Source: Brevibacterium yomogidense (lineage in GTDB: Bacteria; Actinomycetota; Actinomycetes; Actinomycetales; Brevibacteriaceae). Taken from it: a DNA stretch of 64,000 nucleotides. The DNA lies in assembly GCF_900163715.1 (NCBI RefSeq), contig NZ_FWFF01000005.1, positions 62,001 to 126,000 on the forward strand. Reading direction: 5' to 3'. This document shows, piece by piece, positions 36,843 through 46,075 of this stretch (position 1 is its first letter; each line of letters starts with the position of its first letter). Made by a program: the position numbers and the translations under genes. The notes beneath the pieces are model-generated. The model ran no database searches. It worked only from the letters and a program-made list of their open reading frames with translations, and was not told the origin of the DNA.

Positions 36843-38480
36843 ATGCGAGTGTACGAAGCGGTGGCCCGGTACCTGGCCGAGGAGCGCGCCGGGCGGCCGG
36901 TGTTCGGCCTGATGGGCGACGCGAACCTGGGATTCCTGGGCGCCTACATGGAGCACGAGGGCGGGCGCTACATCGGGGCGGCCCTGGAGGGCGGCGCAGT
37001 GTCGATGGCTGACGGCTGGGCGCGGCAGACCGATGAGGTCGGGGTCGCCTCCGTGACCCACGGGCCGGCGCTCACGAACACCCTCACCGCGCTCACCGAG
37101 GCGGTGCGCTCCCACAGCCCGATCGTGCTCCTCACCGGTTCACCGCCCGAGGTGAACGGCCACTTCCAGTACACGGACATCGAGGGCTTCGCCCGCTACG
37201 CCGGAGCAGGCTTCGTCAAGGTCCGCAGGGCCGATGAGCTCCTCGCGATGCTCGACAAGGCCTTCATGCTGGCCGCCGCGTCCTCCACCGCCGTAGTGCT
37301 CGATGTGCCGTTCGCCCTGCTGCGGCACGAGGTCGAGTACCGCTCGCCCAAGCTCCCGACCGTGCGCGGCCACCGGGTCCTCCCGGACACGGAATCCGTC
37401 GACGAGGCGCTGGCCCTGCTCGTGTCCGCCAAGCGACCGCTGCTGGTCGCCGGGCGCGGCGCGGTGGTCTCCGGTGCACGTGAGCAGATCCTCGAGCTCT
37501 CCCGTGCGATCAATGCTCCGGTGATGACGACGGTGCTGGCCAAGGACTACTTCGACGGGGAACCGGAGAACCTGGGCATCCACGGGACGCTGTCCAACGC
37601 GGTCGCCATCGACTACATGGCGGATGTCGACGTCGTGCTGACCTTCGGCGCCTCGCTCAACGCCCACACCACGGACAAGTTCGACCTCATGAAGGGCCGG
37701 ATCCTCATCCAGTCGGACGCCGATCCGGCGGCCCTGAGCGGCTACGGGCCGGCCGACCAGGTCATCGTTGCCGATGCCGCGGCTCTGGCGCAGGCGCTGC
37801 TCGACCGACTCGTCGAATCCGAGATCGACGTCAAGCACGCGGCGTACATGGATGCCATCGCGGCGGCGCCGCACCGGGAGGCCAAGGACATGTACACCTC
37901 CACCACCGGCGATGGGTACATCGACATGCGCGATGCCACCCGGTGGTTCTCCGGCGCACTGCCGAAGGGCGCTCCGCAGGTGAGCGATGTGGGGCGCTTC
38001 GTCTACTCGACGTGGCCCCACATCACAGTGGATGCCGAGCGCTGGGTGTACGCCGGGACCTTCGGGTCGATCGGGCTGGGCACCGCGACCGCGGTCGGTG
38101 TGGCCGCGGCGCACCCGGATGTGCCGACCGGGCTCTATGTGGGGGACGGCGGCCTCATGCAGGGGATCGTCGAGCTCAGCACCGCGGTGCGCCACAACCT
38201 GCCTCTGGTCGTGATGGTGCTCAACGACGACTGCTATGGGGCCGAATACCTCAAGCTCGACCACTTCGGCAGCTCGGTGGAGAACGCGCTCATCGACTGG
38301 CCGTCCTTCGCCGACGTCGCCCGTTCGCTGGGAGCTCAGGCAGTGCGCGCGACCAGCATGGAGGATCTCGAATCGGCGGAGCAGCTCATCGCCGACGGAC
38401 AGTTCCCACTGCTCATCGAGGTCATCGCCGACCCGCACAAGGTCGCCAACCGCCCCGGACTGGTGCCGACGGCGAACTGA
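36843..38480 (+). CDS. Thiamine diphosphate-dependent enzyme, acetolactate synthase-like
   Basis: A 545-residue member of the pyruvate oxidase/acetolactate synthase/benzoylformate decarboxylase superfamily. The N-terminal domain has the activating Glu49 in GAALEGGAVSMADGWAR. The C-terminal domain has the ThDP/Mg motif starting VGDGG (GDG at 434-436) and ending LNDDCYG. GAGG lies 5 nt before ATG 36843. It is not IlvB: no regulatory subunit gene is adjacent and the substrate-binding parts differ from my memory of IlvB. The gene is alone and flanked by hairpin copies B and C in opposite orientations. The reaction is unknown. Confidence 0.82.
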   Translation: MRVYEAVARYLAEERAGRPVFGLMGDANLGFLGAYMEHEGGRYIGAALEGGAVSMADGWARQTDEVGVASVTHGPALTNTLTALTEAVRSHSPIVLLTGSPPEVNGHFQYTDIEGFARYAGAGFVKVRRADELLAMLDKAFMLAAASSTAVVLDVPFALLRHEVEYRSPKLPTVRGHRVLPDTESVDEALALLVSAKRPLLVAGRGAVVSGAREQILELSRAINAPVMTTVLAKDYFDGEPENLGIHGTLSNAVAIDYMADVDVVLTFGASLNAHTTDKFDLMKGRILIQSDADPAALSGYGPADQVIVADAAALAQALLDRLVESEIDVKHAAYMDAIAAAPHREAKDMYTSTTGDGYIDMRDATRWFSGALPKGAPQVSDVGRFVYSTWPHITVDAERWVYAGTFGSIGLGTATAVGVAAAHPDVPTGLYVGDGGLMQGIVELSTAVRHNLPLVVMVLNDDCYGAEYLKLDHFGSSVENALIDWPSFADVARSLGAQAVRATSMEDLESAEQLIADGQFPLLIEVIADPHKVANRPGLVPTAN

Positions 38481-38511
38481 CGCGGGCTCCATCAGCCACA
38501 GATCCCACCAG

Positions 38512-38571
38512 CCACCAGCTTTCATCAGGCCGCATAGGAAAGAAGCTATGCGGCCTGATGAATGCTGGTGG
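38512..38571 (-). repeat. Dispersed hairpin repeat, copy C (inverted orientation)
   Basis: 26 positions pair with a single T-T mismatch and an 8-nt loop GAAAGAAG, the reverse complement of the loop CTTCTTTC in copies A, B and D. It begins 31 bases past the ThDP enzyme stop. Confidence 0.85.
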
Positions 38572-38776
38572 TTCGCGTCATGGGTCGCGTCGTGGGTTCG
38601 CGTCACACCCTGCCGCATTCCGTCATGCTGAGGTCTTCCCGCTCCCCCGGAAACATGCGGATCTTCTGACCAGTGTGACTGTGCGCGTCGTGGCGTGACG
38701 GCATCGGTGCCGGTGAGGGCACCGCGCTCCCTACTGTGACGGTCATCGCACTGACACACAGGGAGAACCTCACCGC

Positions 38777-40477
38777 ATGACCGACTCGCCGCCGCACCGG
38801 CCACACGCACTCCGCCCCTTCGCACTCGCGGTCACCGCCGCCGTCTCCACCCTCGCACTCACCGCGTGCGGAGGCGCGCTCGTCACCGCAGCAGCAGACC
38901 CGGGCGCAGCAGCCCCCGTCTCAACCTCAGCAGACCCGGGCGCCTCAACCGCCCCCACCGACGTCATCACGTACGGCCACCAGCAGGAGCCGCCCTGTGT
39001 GCACGGCGGCTGGATCGAGCAGGGCTACCTCTCCCACCAGGTCCTCGACGCACTCGTGTCCCTGGGCGACGACGGCGCGGTCGAGCCATGGCTCGCCACC
39101 GACTGGGACGTCTCCGACGACGACCTCACCTGGACGTTCCACCTGCGCGAGGAGCCGACGTTCTCCGACGGCACCCCCGTCGACGCCCAGGCGATCGTGG
39201 ACAACGTCGACTACTGGCTGGAGGGCGGCAACAGCACCGCCAAGGTCTGGTTGGACGACTACGTCGAGGACGCCACCGCCGTCGACGACCGCACCGTGGA
39301 GATCGCGCTCAGCGATCCGTACCCGCTCCTGGCGGAGAACCTCACGCAGCCGTACTTCGGCATCCAGTCGCCCACCGCACTCGCCACCCGTTCGGCGGAG
39401 GAGAACTGCACCTCCCCGATCGGCTCCGGCCCCTTCACCCTCACGGAGTGGAACCGCGGCACGAACATCGTCCTCGACCGCCGCGACGACTACGACTGGG
39501 CACCCGCCACCGCGGCGACGCAGGGACCTGCGAAGGCGGAGCGCATCGACTGGCGGTTCCTCGCCGACCCCACCGCCCGCACTGCCGCCCTGCGCGCCGG
39601 CGAGCTCGACGCGATCTACGACGTCCAGGCGTTCGAATGGGAGAACCTGCAGGACGAGGGCTACGAGACCCACCTCTTCAACACCCCGGGCCGCCCGCAG
39701 CAGATCAGCTTCAACACGACGCGCGCGCCGTTCGACGACAAGCGCGTCAGGCAGGCGTTCGCGTACAGCCTCGACCGCGAGTCCGTCGTCGACTCCGTCG
39801 GCAAGGGCGTCATCCCCTACGAGGGCAACGGCTCCGTCGGCCAGGCGACCGACGGGTACAGCCAGGCAGCCGCCGATCGCTACTCCTTCGACCCGGACGA
39901 GGCCGACCGCCTCCTCGACGACGCCGGATGGACGCAGCGTGCGGCAGACGGGACCCGCACGAAGGACGGCGAACGCCTGCACATCGAGTTCCCCTACGCC
40001 GGCGGCCGCACGATCAACCAGGACGGCGCCGCGATCATCCAGGGCCTCCAGCAGCAGGCGGAGGCCGTCGGGTTCGACGTCACCCTCATCCCCTTCCCAC
40101 CGTCCGAGGCCGCGGCCGGTGCCTACACCGGACCGGACGAGTACGACCTGTCGATCGGCTATTGGACCTCGATCAACGCGGGGATCCTGCACGTCATCTG
40201 GCGGCAGGAGGTCGGCGGAGAGCCGAATACATCGAACTCCGCCTTCTACTTCGACGACGAGCTCGAATCCCTCATCCGCGAGGCCAACTCCACCACCGAC
40301 CCCGCCGAGCAGGACGCCCTCTACCAACAGGCCCAGGAGACCATCGCCGACGAAGCACTGTCGATCGGCGTCTACGACCGCCTCAGCACACTCGCCGCGA
40401 GCCCCCGGCTGCACGGCCTCCGCCAGGAGAACTCACAGGGAGGACCGGTCTTCCATGACGCATACATCGCCGACTGA
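38777..40477 (+). CDS. ABC transporter substrate-binding lipoprotein, family 5 (oligopeptide type)
   Basis: A 566-residue extracytoplasmic binding protein. The signal peptide ends in the lipobox LTAC with Cys31 as lipid anchor. The mature part has the family-5 pattern (LATDWDVSDDDLTWTFHLRE, then RQAFAYSLDRESVVDSV). Such proteins bind peptides, nickel or other small molecules; the ligand is not readable. GGGAG lies about 12 nt before ATG 38777, a long spacing. It is the first gene of a five-gene operon with two permeases, a fused ATPase and a flavin-dependent monooxygenase. Confidence 0.92.
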   Translation: MTDSPPHRPHALRPFALAVTAAVSTLALTACGGALVTAAADPGAAAPVSTSADPGASTAPTDVITYGHQQEPPCVHGGWIEQGYLSHQVLDALVSLGDDGAVEPWLATDWDVSDDDLTWTFHLREEPTFSDGTPVDAQAIVDNVDYWLEGGNSTAKVWLDDYVEDATAVDDRTVEIALSDPYPLLAENLTQPYFGIQSPTALATRSAEENCTSPIGSGPFTLTEWNRGTNIVLDRRDDYDWAPATAATQGPAKAERIDWRFLADPTARTAALRAGELDAIYDVQAFEWENLQDEGYETHLFNTPGRPQQISFNTTRAPFDDKRVRQAFAYSLDRESVVDSVGKGVIPYEGNGSVGQATDGYSQAAADRYSFDPDEADRLLDDAGWTQRAADGTRTKDGERLHIEFPYAGGRTINQDGAAIIQGLQQQAEAVGFDVTLIPFPPSEAAAGAYTGPDEYDLSIGYWTSINAGILHVIWRQEVGGEPNTSNSAFYFDDELESLIREANSTTDPAEQDALYQQAQETIADEALSIGVYDRLSTLAASPRLHGLRQENSQGGPVFHDAYIAD

Positions 40478-41615
40478 CACGACACCCGCCGCCGCACGAC
40501 CCCACACCCACACCACAGCGCCCGAGGCCGCAGCCGCGCTCCAGCCGTCTGCCGCCTCCCAGCCCGCCGCACCCCCGCCCAACACCTCACAGCCCAGCAC
40601 CTCACAGCCCGGCGCCGACCGGGCCGGCCTCTCGCACGAGACCGGCGCCTCGGCCTCGGGATCCCGCAGGGTCCGCGCCCGGGCCGTGGCACGCGCCGTC
40701 GCCGTGCGCCTCCTCGGCTCGCTGGTCGTCCTGTGGGGCGCTGCGACCGCGGCGTTCCTCGCGCAGGTCGCCCAGCCGGGAGATCGCGCGACGACGATCC
40801 TCAACCTGCGCTCCGGCCAGTTCCAGGAACGGACCGCGGAAGAGACCGCGCCCGTCGCCGCCGAGTACGGCTTCGACCAGCCGGTCCTCGCCCAATACGT
40901 CGACTACCTGGGCGGGCTGCTGCGCGGCGACCTCGGCACCTCCTACCAGCAGCACCGGCCGGTGTGGGACGTCATCGCGGAGCAGCTCGCGCCCACGGCG
41001 GTGCTGAGCCTCTCTGCGATCGCGGTCGCGTGGATCCTCATGATCGTGTGGACGACGCTCACCGCGGGGCGGGCCCCCTGGCTGCGCGGCATCGGCTCCT
41101 CTCTGGAGATCGCCGCCGCCAGCCTCCCCCACTACTGGCTGGGCGTCATCCTGATGCTGAGCCTCGCGATGCAGCTGGACTGGTTCCCCGTGGTGGGCGG
41201 GGGCGCGGTGGGCCTCGTGCTGCCGGTGCTGACGCTTGCGATCCCTCTTGCCGGATTCCTGGGCCAGGCCGCGCGCACGGACTTCGAGCGAGCGCTCGCG
41301 CAGCCGTTCGTGCTGAGTGCACGGATCCGCGGCCTGTCCGACACCGGCGTCCGCCTGCGCCACGCACTCAAGCACTCGCTGCGCTCACCGCTGCAGCTGT
41401 CCGGCTGGGCTCTGGGCGCGACGGTGTCCGGCGCGGTCGTGGTGGAGAGCGTGTTCAGCCGCAGCGGGATCGGCCGGGTGCTCGTCTCCGCGATCGAGTC
41501 GCAGGACCTGCCCGTCGTCACCGGGATCGTCATCCTCATCGCGGTGATCTACGTCCTCGCCGGCCTGCTGGTCGACGCCCTCACACTCACCCTCGACCCT
41601 CGGAGGAACGCATGA
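40455..41615 (+). CDS. ABC transporter permease, DppB type
   Basis: A 386-residue inner-membrane subunit of the oligopeptide-type importer. Six membrane segments follow an unusual N-terminal extension of about 75 residues rich in Thr, Pro, Ala and Ser. The EAA-like loop is in the ARIRGLSDTGVRLRHALKHSLRSPL stretch. The start ATG lies 23 bases inside the binding-protein gene, with GGAGG 12 nt upstream. Overlaps on both sides show strict coupling. The extension is predicted to be cytoplasmic. Confidence 0.9.
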   Translation: MTHTSPTDTTPAAARPHTHTTAPEAAAALQPSAASQPAAPPPNTSQPSTSQPGADRAGLSHETGASASGSRRVRARAVARAVAVRLLGSLVVLWGAATAAFLAQVAQPGDRATTILNLRSGQFQERTAEETAPVAAEYGFDQPVLAQYVDYLGGLLRGDLGTSYQQHRPVWDVIAEQLAPTAVLSLSAIAVAWILMIVWTTLTAGRAPWLRGIGSSLEIAAASLPHYWLGVILMLSLAMQLDWFPVVGGGAVGLVLPVLTLAIPLAGFLGQAARTDFERALAQPFVLSARIRGLSDTGVRLRHALKHSLRSPLQLSGWALGATVSGAVVVESVFSRSGIGRVLVSAIESQDLPVVTGIVILIAVIYVLAGLLVDALTLTLDPRRNA

Positions 41616-42616
41616 CCACCCGACCCGCACACGTCGAGGCGCCCGCACCATCCACCGAACCGCCCGAGGCCGTCGCCGGTCCCGCACGCGGGGGCCCCGC
41701 CGGGACCGCGCGCAGGGGCACCGCCGGGACCGCGGCCACCGACCCGGCCGGGACCACACCGACGGACCCGACCGGCGCCTCGGTCGCGGTCGCCTCACGC
41801 GCGCGGCGCGCAGCCGCCTCTCTGCCGGCCCACGTCTGGGTGGCCGGAGCGGGACTCGCGGTGTTCGCCGTCGCGGCGATCGCACCCGACGTCCTGGCAC
41901 CCGGCGACCCGGGTGAGATCGACCTCGCCGCGACGCTCAGCGGCCCGAGCCTCGAGCACTGGTTCGGCACCGACGAGCTGGGCCGCGACCTCTTCACCCG
42001 CGTGGTGCACGGAACGCGGGACTCGCTGGCGGTGGGCCTGGGGGCGGCAGCCGTGAGCATCGTCCTGGCGCTGGTGCTGGCCTCTCTCACCCTGACGGGC
42101 CGCGCGGTCGCAGCCGTGGTCGACCGCGTCATCGAGATCCTCTTCGCGTTCCCCACGCTGCTGCTCGCGCTGCTCGTGGTGGGGATGTTCGGACCCAGCC
42201 CCACGACCCTCGCGATCGCGGTGGGGATCGGGTCCGCCCCCGGGTACGCCCGGATGATCCGCGCTCAGCTGCACGCGGCGGCGGACTCCGGCTACGTCGA
42301 GGCGGCGACCGTGCTGGGGCACCCCCGCGGCCGGATCCTCGTCCAGCACGTGCTGCCGAACGCCTTGCGACCGCTGGTGGGCGTCTTCACGATGTCGATC
42401 GGCCAGTCGATCGTGTGGGCCTCCAGCCTCGCGTTCTTAGGGTTGGGCGTCGCACCGCCGTCGCCCGAATGGGGTGCGCTGCTGGATGCGGGCCGCACCT
42501 ATCTCACCGCCGCAGGATGGCTGGTCGTCATCCCGGGGCTCGTCATCGTCGCCCTCTCACTCTCCACGACCGCCGTGGGAGCGCACCTGCGCGACCGTCT
42601 CGAAGGAGGACACTGA
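41612..42616 (+). CDS. ABC transporter permease, DppC type
   Basis: The 334-residue second permease of the importer. After about 70 low-complexity residues (Ala/Pro/Gly/Thr) come the membrane segments and the DppC hallmarks HWFGTDELGRDLFTRVVHGTR and the EAA loop YVEAATVLGHPRGRILVQHVLPN. ATG 41612 overlaps the previous stop (ATGA) with GGAGG just upstream. As with the first permease, the N-terminal extension is not typical of the family. Confidence 0.92.
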   Translation: MTTRPAHVEAPAPSTEPPEAVAGPARGGPAGTARRGTAGTAATDPAGTTPTDPTGASVAVASRARRAAASLPAHVWVAGAGLAVFAVAAIAPDVLAPGDPGEIDLAATLSGPSLEHWFGTDELGRDLFTRVVHGTRDSLAVGLGAAAVSIVLALVLASLTLTGRAVAAVVDRVIEILFAFPTLLLALLVVGMFGPSPTTLAIAVGIGSAPGYARMIRAQLHAAADSGYVEAATVLGHPRGRILVQHVLPNALRPLVGVFTMSIGQSIVWASSLAFLGLGVAPPSPEWGALLDAGRTYLTAAGWLVVIPGLVIVALSLSTTAVGAHLRDRLEGGH

Positions 42617-42617
42617 C

Positions 42618-44531
42618 ATGACCACCGCACTCACGACACATCCATCGGCTGGCGGCGAGATCGTCCGGACAGGTGCCGCTGACAGCGCCACCGGCACGTA
42701 CGCCGGTCCAGCCGGACATCCGGTACCCGGCGCCGAGGTCCCCGCAGCTCCCGCTGCCCTGCTGAGCGTCCGCGACCTCATGATCGGGTTCGAGCACGTG
42801 GACGGGCCGCTGGTCCGCGGCGTCTCGTTCGATCTGCACCGCGGCCGCTGCGTCGCGCTGGTCGGCGAATCCGGATCGGGCAAGAGCCTCACCGCACGCA
42901 CCCTCGTGGGCCTCACCGGCGCCGGCGCGCAGGTGAGCGCGCAGCGCCTGGTGCTGAGTGGAGGGCAGGCTGCGGGTGACGGGGACCCCGGGCAACGGGA
43001 GGACCGGGAACACCCGGATGGCCGGAAGGACCTGGACCACAGGGGTGGCCTGGACGACAAGGATGACCTCGATCTGCTGCGCCTCACCCCGCGGGAGTGG
43101 CGGCGGGTGCGCGGCGGGCGGATCGGGTTCGTGCTCCAGGACGCGCTGGTGTCGCTCGATCCGCTGCGGCGGGTCGGTGCGGAGATCGACGAGGTGCTGC
43201 GCATACATACGGGGCTCTCCCGCCGCGCGCGGAAGGACCACGTCCACCGCCTGCTCGCGGATGCGGGTGTGCCGGAGCCTCAACTGCGCGCCCGGGAACG
43301 ACCGGCCCAGCTGTCCGGCGGTCTGCGGCAGCGGGCTCTTATCGCCTCGGCCCTGGCAGCCGGCCCCGAGGTCCTCGTCGCCGACGAGCCCACCACCGCC
43401 CTGGACGCCACAGTCCAGGCCCAGGTCCTCGAGCTGCTCGCGCAGCGGCGCGCAGCCGGTCAGTCGCTGATCCTCATCAGCCACGACCTAGCCGTCGTCG
43501 CGGAGCTCGCGGACGAGGTGCTGGTCATGCGAGCAGGCGAGGTCGTCGAGCAGGGCACCCCCGAGCAGATCCTCTCCTCCCCCCGGCACCCGTACACCCG
43601 CGCTCTCATCCAGGCGATCCCCGGCCCGCACACGCGGGGACGGAGGCTCGCAGGCGAGGGTCAGGCACACGAGCCGGCCGGGGCCTCGGCGCCGGTTACC
43701 GAGCCAGCACCAGTGCTCGAGCCAGTGCCGGTGCTCGAGGTGCGAGGCGCGCGCAAGTCCTTTCGGACGCCCGGCGGCGAGCGCCGGGTCGCAGTCGACG
43801 ACGTGACCTTCACGCTGGGCCGCGGCGAGGTGCTGGGCATCGTCGGAGAATCAGGTTCGGGGAAGTCGACGACGGGGCGGATCGTGCTCGGGCTCGAGGA
43901 CCTGGATGACGGGCACGTCCGCCTGCTGGGCGAGGACTGGTCCGACGCAGCGGAGGCGCGGCGGCGGGTGCTGAGGCACCGACTGTCCGTCGTGTGGCAG
44001 GACCCGCTCAGCTCGTTCGACCCGCGGTGGTCGGTGCGTCGCATCCTCGACGACGCGATCCGTGCGGCGAAGCGAGCAGACGCTCAGGCGGATTCCCGCG
44101 CAGAGGCCACTGTCGAGCAGCTGCTCGAGGCAGTGGGCCTCACAGCGGCCGTGGCCGACCGGGATCCGGGCACTCTGTCGGGCGGTCAGCGGCAGCGGGT
44201 GGCGATCGCCCGGGCGCTGGCGGGGTCGCCCGATGTCCTCGTGCTCGACGAGGCGGTGTCCGCGCTCGATGTCTCCATCCAGGCCCAGATCCTCGACCTG
44301 GTCCACGACCTGCGGGCGCAGACGGGGCTCAGCTGCCTCTTCATCTCCCACGACCTGGGAGTGATCGCACACCTGAGCGACCGCGTGCTCGTCATGAAGG
44401 ACGGTGCGATCGTCGAGGAGGGCCACCCGCGGTCCATCTTCGAGGACCCCCAGCACCCGTACACACAGACCCTGGTCGACAGCGCACTGGGGCTCGCGAC
44501 CACATCCACCACCACACCCACGGAGGCATGA
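42618..44531 (+). CDS. Fused two-domain ABC ATPase, DppD-DppF type
   Basis: A 637-residue protein with both ATPase halves of the importer on one chain. Half 1: Walker A GESGSGKS (83-90), signature LSGGLRQ. Half 2: Walker A GESGSGKST (410-418), signature LSGGQRQ, and Walker B VLVLDEA. Half 1 carries an insertion (about 113-152, Gly/Asp/Arg-rich, repeat-like) between Walker A and the Q-loop. ATG 42618 has AAGGAGG 8 nt upstream. It hydrolyses ATP in the cytoplasm to drive uptake through the two permeases. Confidence 0.92.
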   Translation: MTTALTTHPSAGGEIVRTGAADSATGTYAGPAGHPVPGAEVPAAPAALLSVRDLMIGFEHVDGPLVRGVSFDLHRGRCVALVGESGSGKSLTARTLVGLTGAGAQVSAQRLVLSGGQAAGDGDPGQREDREHPDGRKDLDHRGGLDDKDDLDLLRLTPREWRRVRGGRIGFVLQDALVSLDPLRRVGAEIDEVLRIHTGLSRRARKDHVHRLLADAGVPEPQLRARERPAQLSGGLRQRALIASALAAGPEVLVADEPTTALDATVQAQVLELLAQRRAAGQSLILISHDLAVVAELADEVLVMRAGEVVEQGTPEQILSSPRHPYTRALIQAIPGPHTRGRRLAGEGQAHEPAGASAPVTEPAPVLEPVPVLEVRGARKSFRTPGGERRVAVDDVTFTLGRGEVLGIVGESGSGKSTTGRIVLGLEDLDDGHVRLLGEDWSDAAEARRRVLRHRLSVVWQDPLSSFDPRWSVRRILDDAIRAAKRADAQADSRAEATVEQLLEAVGLTAAVADRDPGTLSGGQRQRVAIARALAGSPDVLVLDEAVSALDVSIQAQILDLVHDLRAQTGLSCLFISHDLGVIAHLSDRVLVMKDGAIVEEGHPRSIFEDPQHPYTQTLVDSALGLATTSTTTPTEA

Positions 44532-44533
44532 CC

Positions 44534-45943
44534 ATGACCCGACCACTCCTCTTCAACGCGTTCCTCATGAACACCCCGTCGCATATTCAGCACGGGCAGT
44601 GGCGCCACCCGGACGCTCGGCAGACCGAGTTCGAGGGCCTCGACCTGTGGGTCGACCTCGCCCGCACGCTGGAGCGCGGCCTCTTCGACGCGATGTTCTT
44701 CGCGGATGTGTCCGGCCTCTACGGACCCGCCGACGGCGTCTACACCGACAACGTGCACGAGGGCCTGCAGATCCCCAGCAACGACCCCACCGTCCTGCTG
44801 GGTGCGCTCGCCGCGGTGACGGAGAGGATCGGACTGGCCACGACCTCGAATGTCATGCAGAACCACCCGTTCAACTTCGCCCGTCAGATCTCGACGCTCG
44901 ATCACCTCTCGAAGGGCCGGATCGCGTGGAACATCGTGACCTCGACGCAGGAGAACGCCGCCCGCAACTTCGGGCTGGACGCGCTGGTGGAGCACGATGC
45001 GCGCTACGAGTGGGCGGAGGAGTACGTCGACGTCGCCTACAAGCTGTGGGAGGGCTCGTGGGACGAGGACGCCGTGCTGGTCGACCGCGAGGGCGGCCGA
45101 TACTCCGACCCTGCGAAGATCCACAAGATCCACCACGAGGGCGAGCGCTACCGGGTCGAGGGCCCGCATCTGCCCTCGCCCAGCCCCCAGCGCACGCCGC
45201 TGCTGTTCCAGGCGGGCGGCTCACCGCGCGGCATCGCATTCGCGGCGCGACACGCGGAGGCCGTGTTCATCGCTCCCCCGAATCCGGAGGTCGCCCGCGA
45301 CCACATCGCGAAGACCCGTGCGCAGGCGGTCGCCGCAGGCCGCCATGCTGATGACATCCGGTTCTTCCCGGGCATGAGCTTCGTCATCGGGTCGACTGAG
45401 GCCGAGGCGAAGGCGAAGGAGGCGGAGCTCCACGAGTACGCGTCGGACACCGGCTACGCCACCCACGCGTCGCTCGGCATCCAGCCGGATGGGTCCAGGC
45501 TGCCGGCGGACACTCCCCTGTCCGCGATCCCGAACAACGGGGGCCGTGGCCACGTCGAGTGGCTGCGCGCCGGACTGGGCCGTGAACCGGTCCTGGGCGA
45601 CCTGGCCCGCGAGCGGATGATCGGCCGCACGGTCGTGGGCACCCCGGAGCAGATCGCGGATTCGCTGGAGGAATGGCGCGATGCCGGCGTCGACGGGATC
45701 AACGTCGTGAACTGGCGCCTGCCCAGCAGCTACGAGGAGTTCATCGACGATCTGCTGCCCACCCTGCAGGAGCGGGGTCTCGCGAAGACCGAGTACGGGG
45801 AGGCCACGACGCTGCGCGGCCGCATCTTCGGCAGCGACCGCCTGCCGGACCGCCACCCGGCCGCGCAGTACCGGGGTGCGTTCGGTGAGGGTGCAGCGGC
45901 GGGACAGCGGCTCGCATCCGCGCCCTCTCCTGCCGCGGGCTGA
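44534..45943 (+). CDS. LLM-class flavin-dependent monooxygenase (NtaA/SnaA/DszA type)
   Basis: A 469-residue FMNH2-dependent monooxygenase of the bacterial luciferase superfamily, in the group with nitrilotriacetate, EDTA and dibenzothiophene-sulfone monooxygenases. Typical stretches are WRHPDARQTEFEGLDLWVDLARTLE (split by family-conserved positions), LDHLSKGRIAWNIVTS and LLFQAGGSPRGIAFAARHAEAVF. ATG 44534 has GGAGG 7 nt upstream and is preferred over ATG 44528, which overlaps the ATPase stop. A partner flavin reductase is not seen nearby. As last gene of the importer operon it probably oxidises the imported compound. Confidence 0.9.
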   Translation: MTRPLLFNAFLMNTPSHIQHGQWRHPDARQTEFEGLDLWVDLARTLERGLFDAMFFADVSGLYGPADGVYTDNVHEGLQIPSNDPTVLLGALAAVTERIGLATTSNVMQNHPFNFARQISTLDHLSKGRIAWNIVTSTQENAARNFGLDALVEHDARYEWAEEYVDVAYKLWEGSWDEDAVLVDREGGRYSDPAKIHKIHHEGERYRVEGPHLPSPSPQRTPLLFQAGGSPRGIAFAARHAEAVFIAPPNPEVARDHIAKTRAQAVAAGRHADDIRFFPGMSFVIGSTEAEAKAKEAELHEYASDTGYATHASLGIQPDGSRLPADTPLSAIPNNGGRGHVEWLRAGLGREPVLGDLARERMIGRTVVGTPEQIADSLEEWRDAGVDGINVVNWRLPSSYEEFIDDLLPTLQERGLAKTEYGEATTLRGRIFGSDRLPDRHPAAQYRGAFGEGAAAGQRLASAPSPAAG

Positions 45944-45958
45944 CATCACCTCGAAACG

Positions 45959-46028
45959 ACGAGACACCAGCTTTCATCAGGTCGCATGGCTTCTTTCCTA
46001 TGCGGTCTGATGAAAGCTGGTGTCTCGT
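45959..46028 (+). repeat. Dispersed hairpin repeat, copy D
   Basis: The longest and best-preserved copy: 31 pairs with three G-T and no mismatch, closing an 8-nt loop CTTCTTTC. It lies between the convergent monooxygenase and Clp ATPase genes. The outer pairs differ from those of copy A yet still match each other. Confidence 0.88.
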
Positions 46029-46075
46029 GCTGCGCGCCCGTCCAGCGCTGTGCGCGTCCAGCGCAGAAGGAGCCC

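Noticed and set aside
36843..38480. Annotation of the ThDP enzyme as acetolactate synthase IlvB
   Set aside because: No small-subunit gene is adjacent and the substrate-side sequence does not match IlvB as I know it; only the superfamily is supported.
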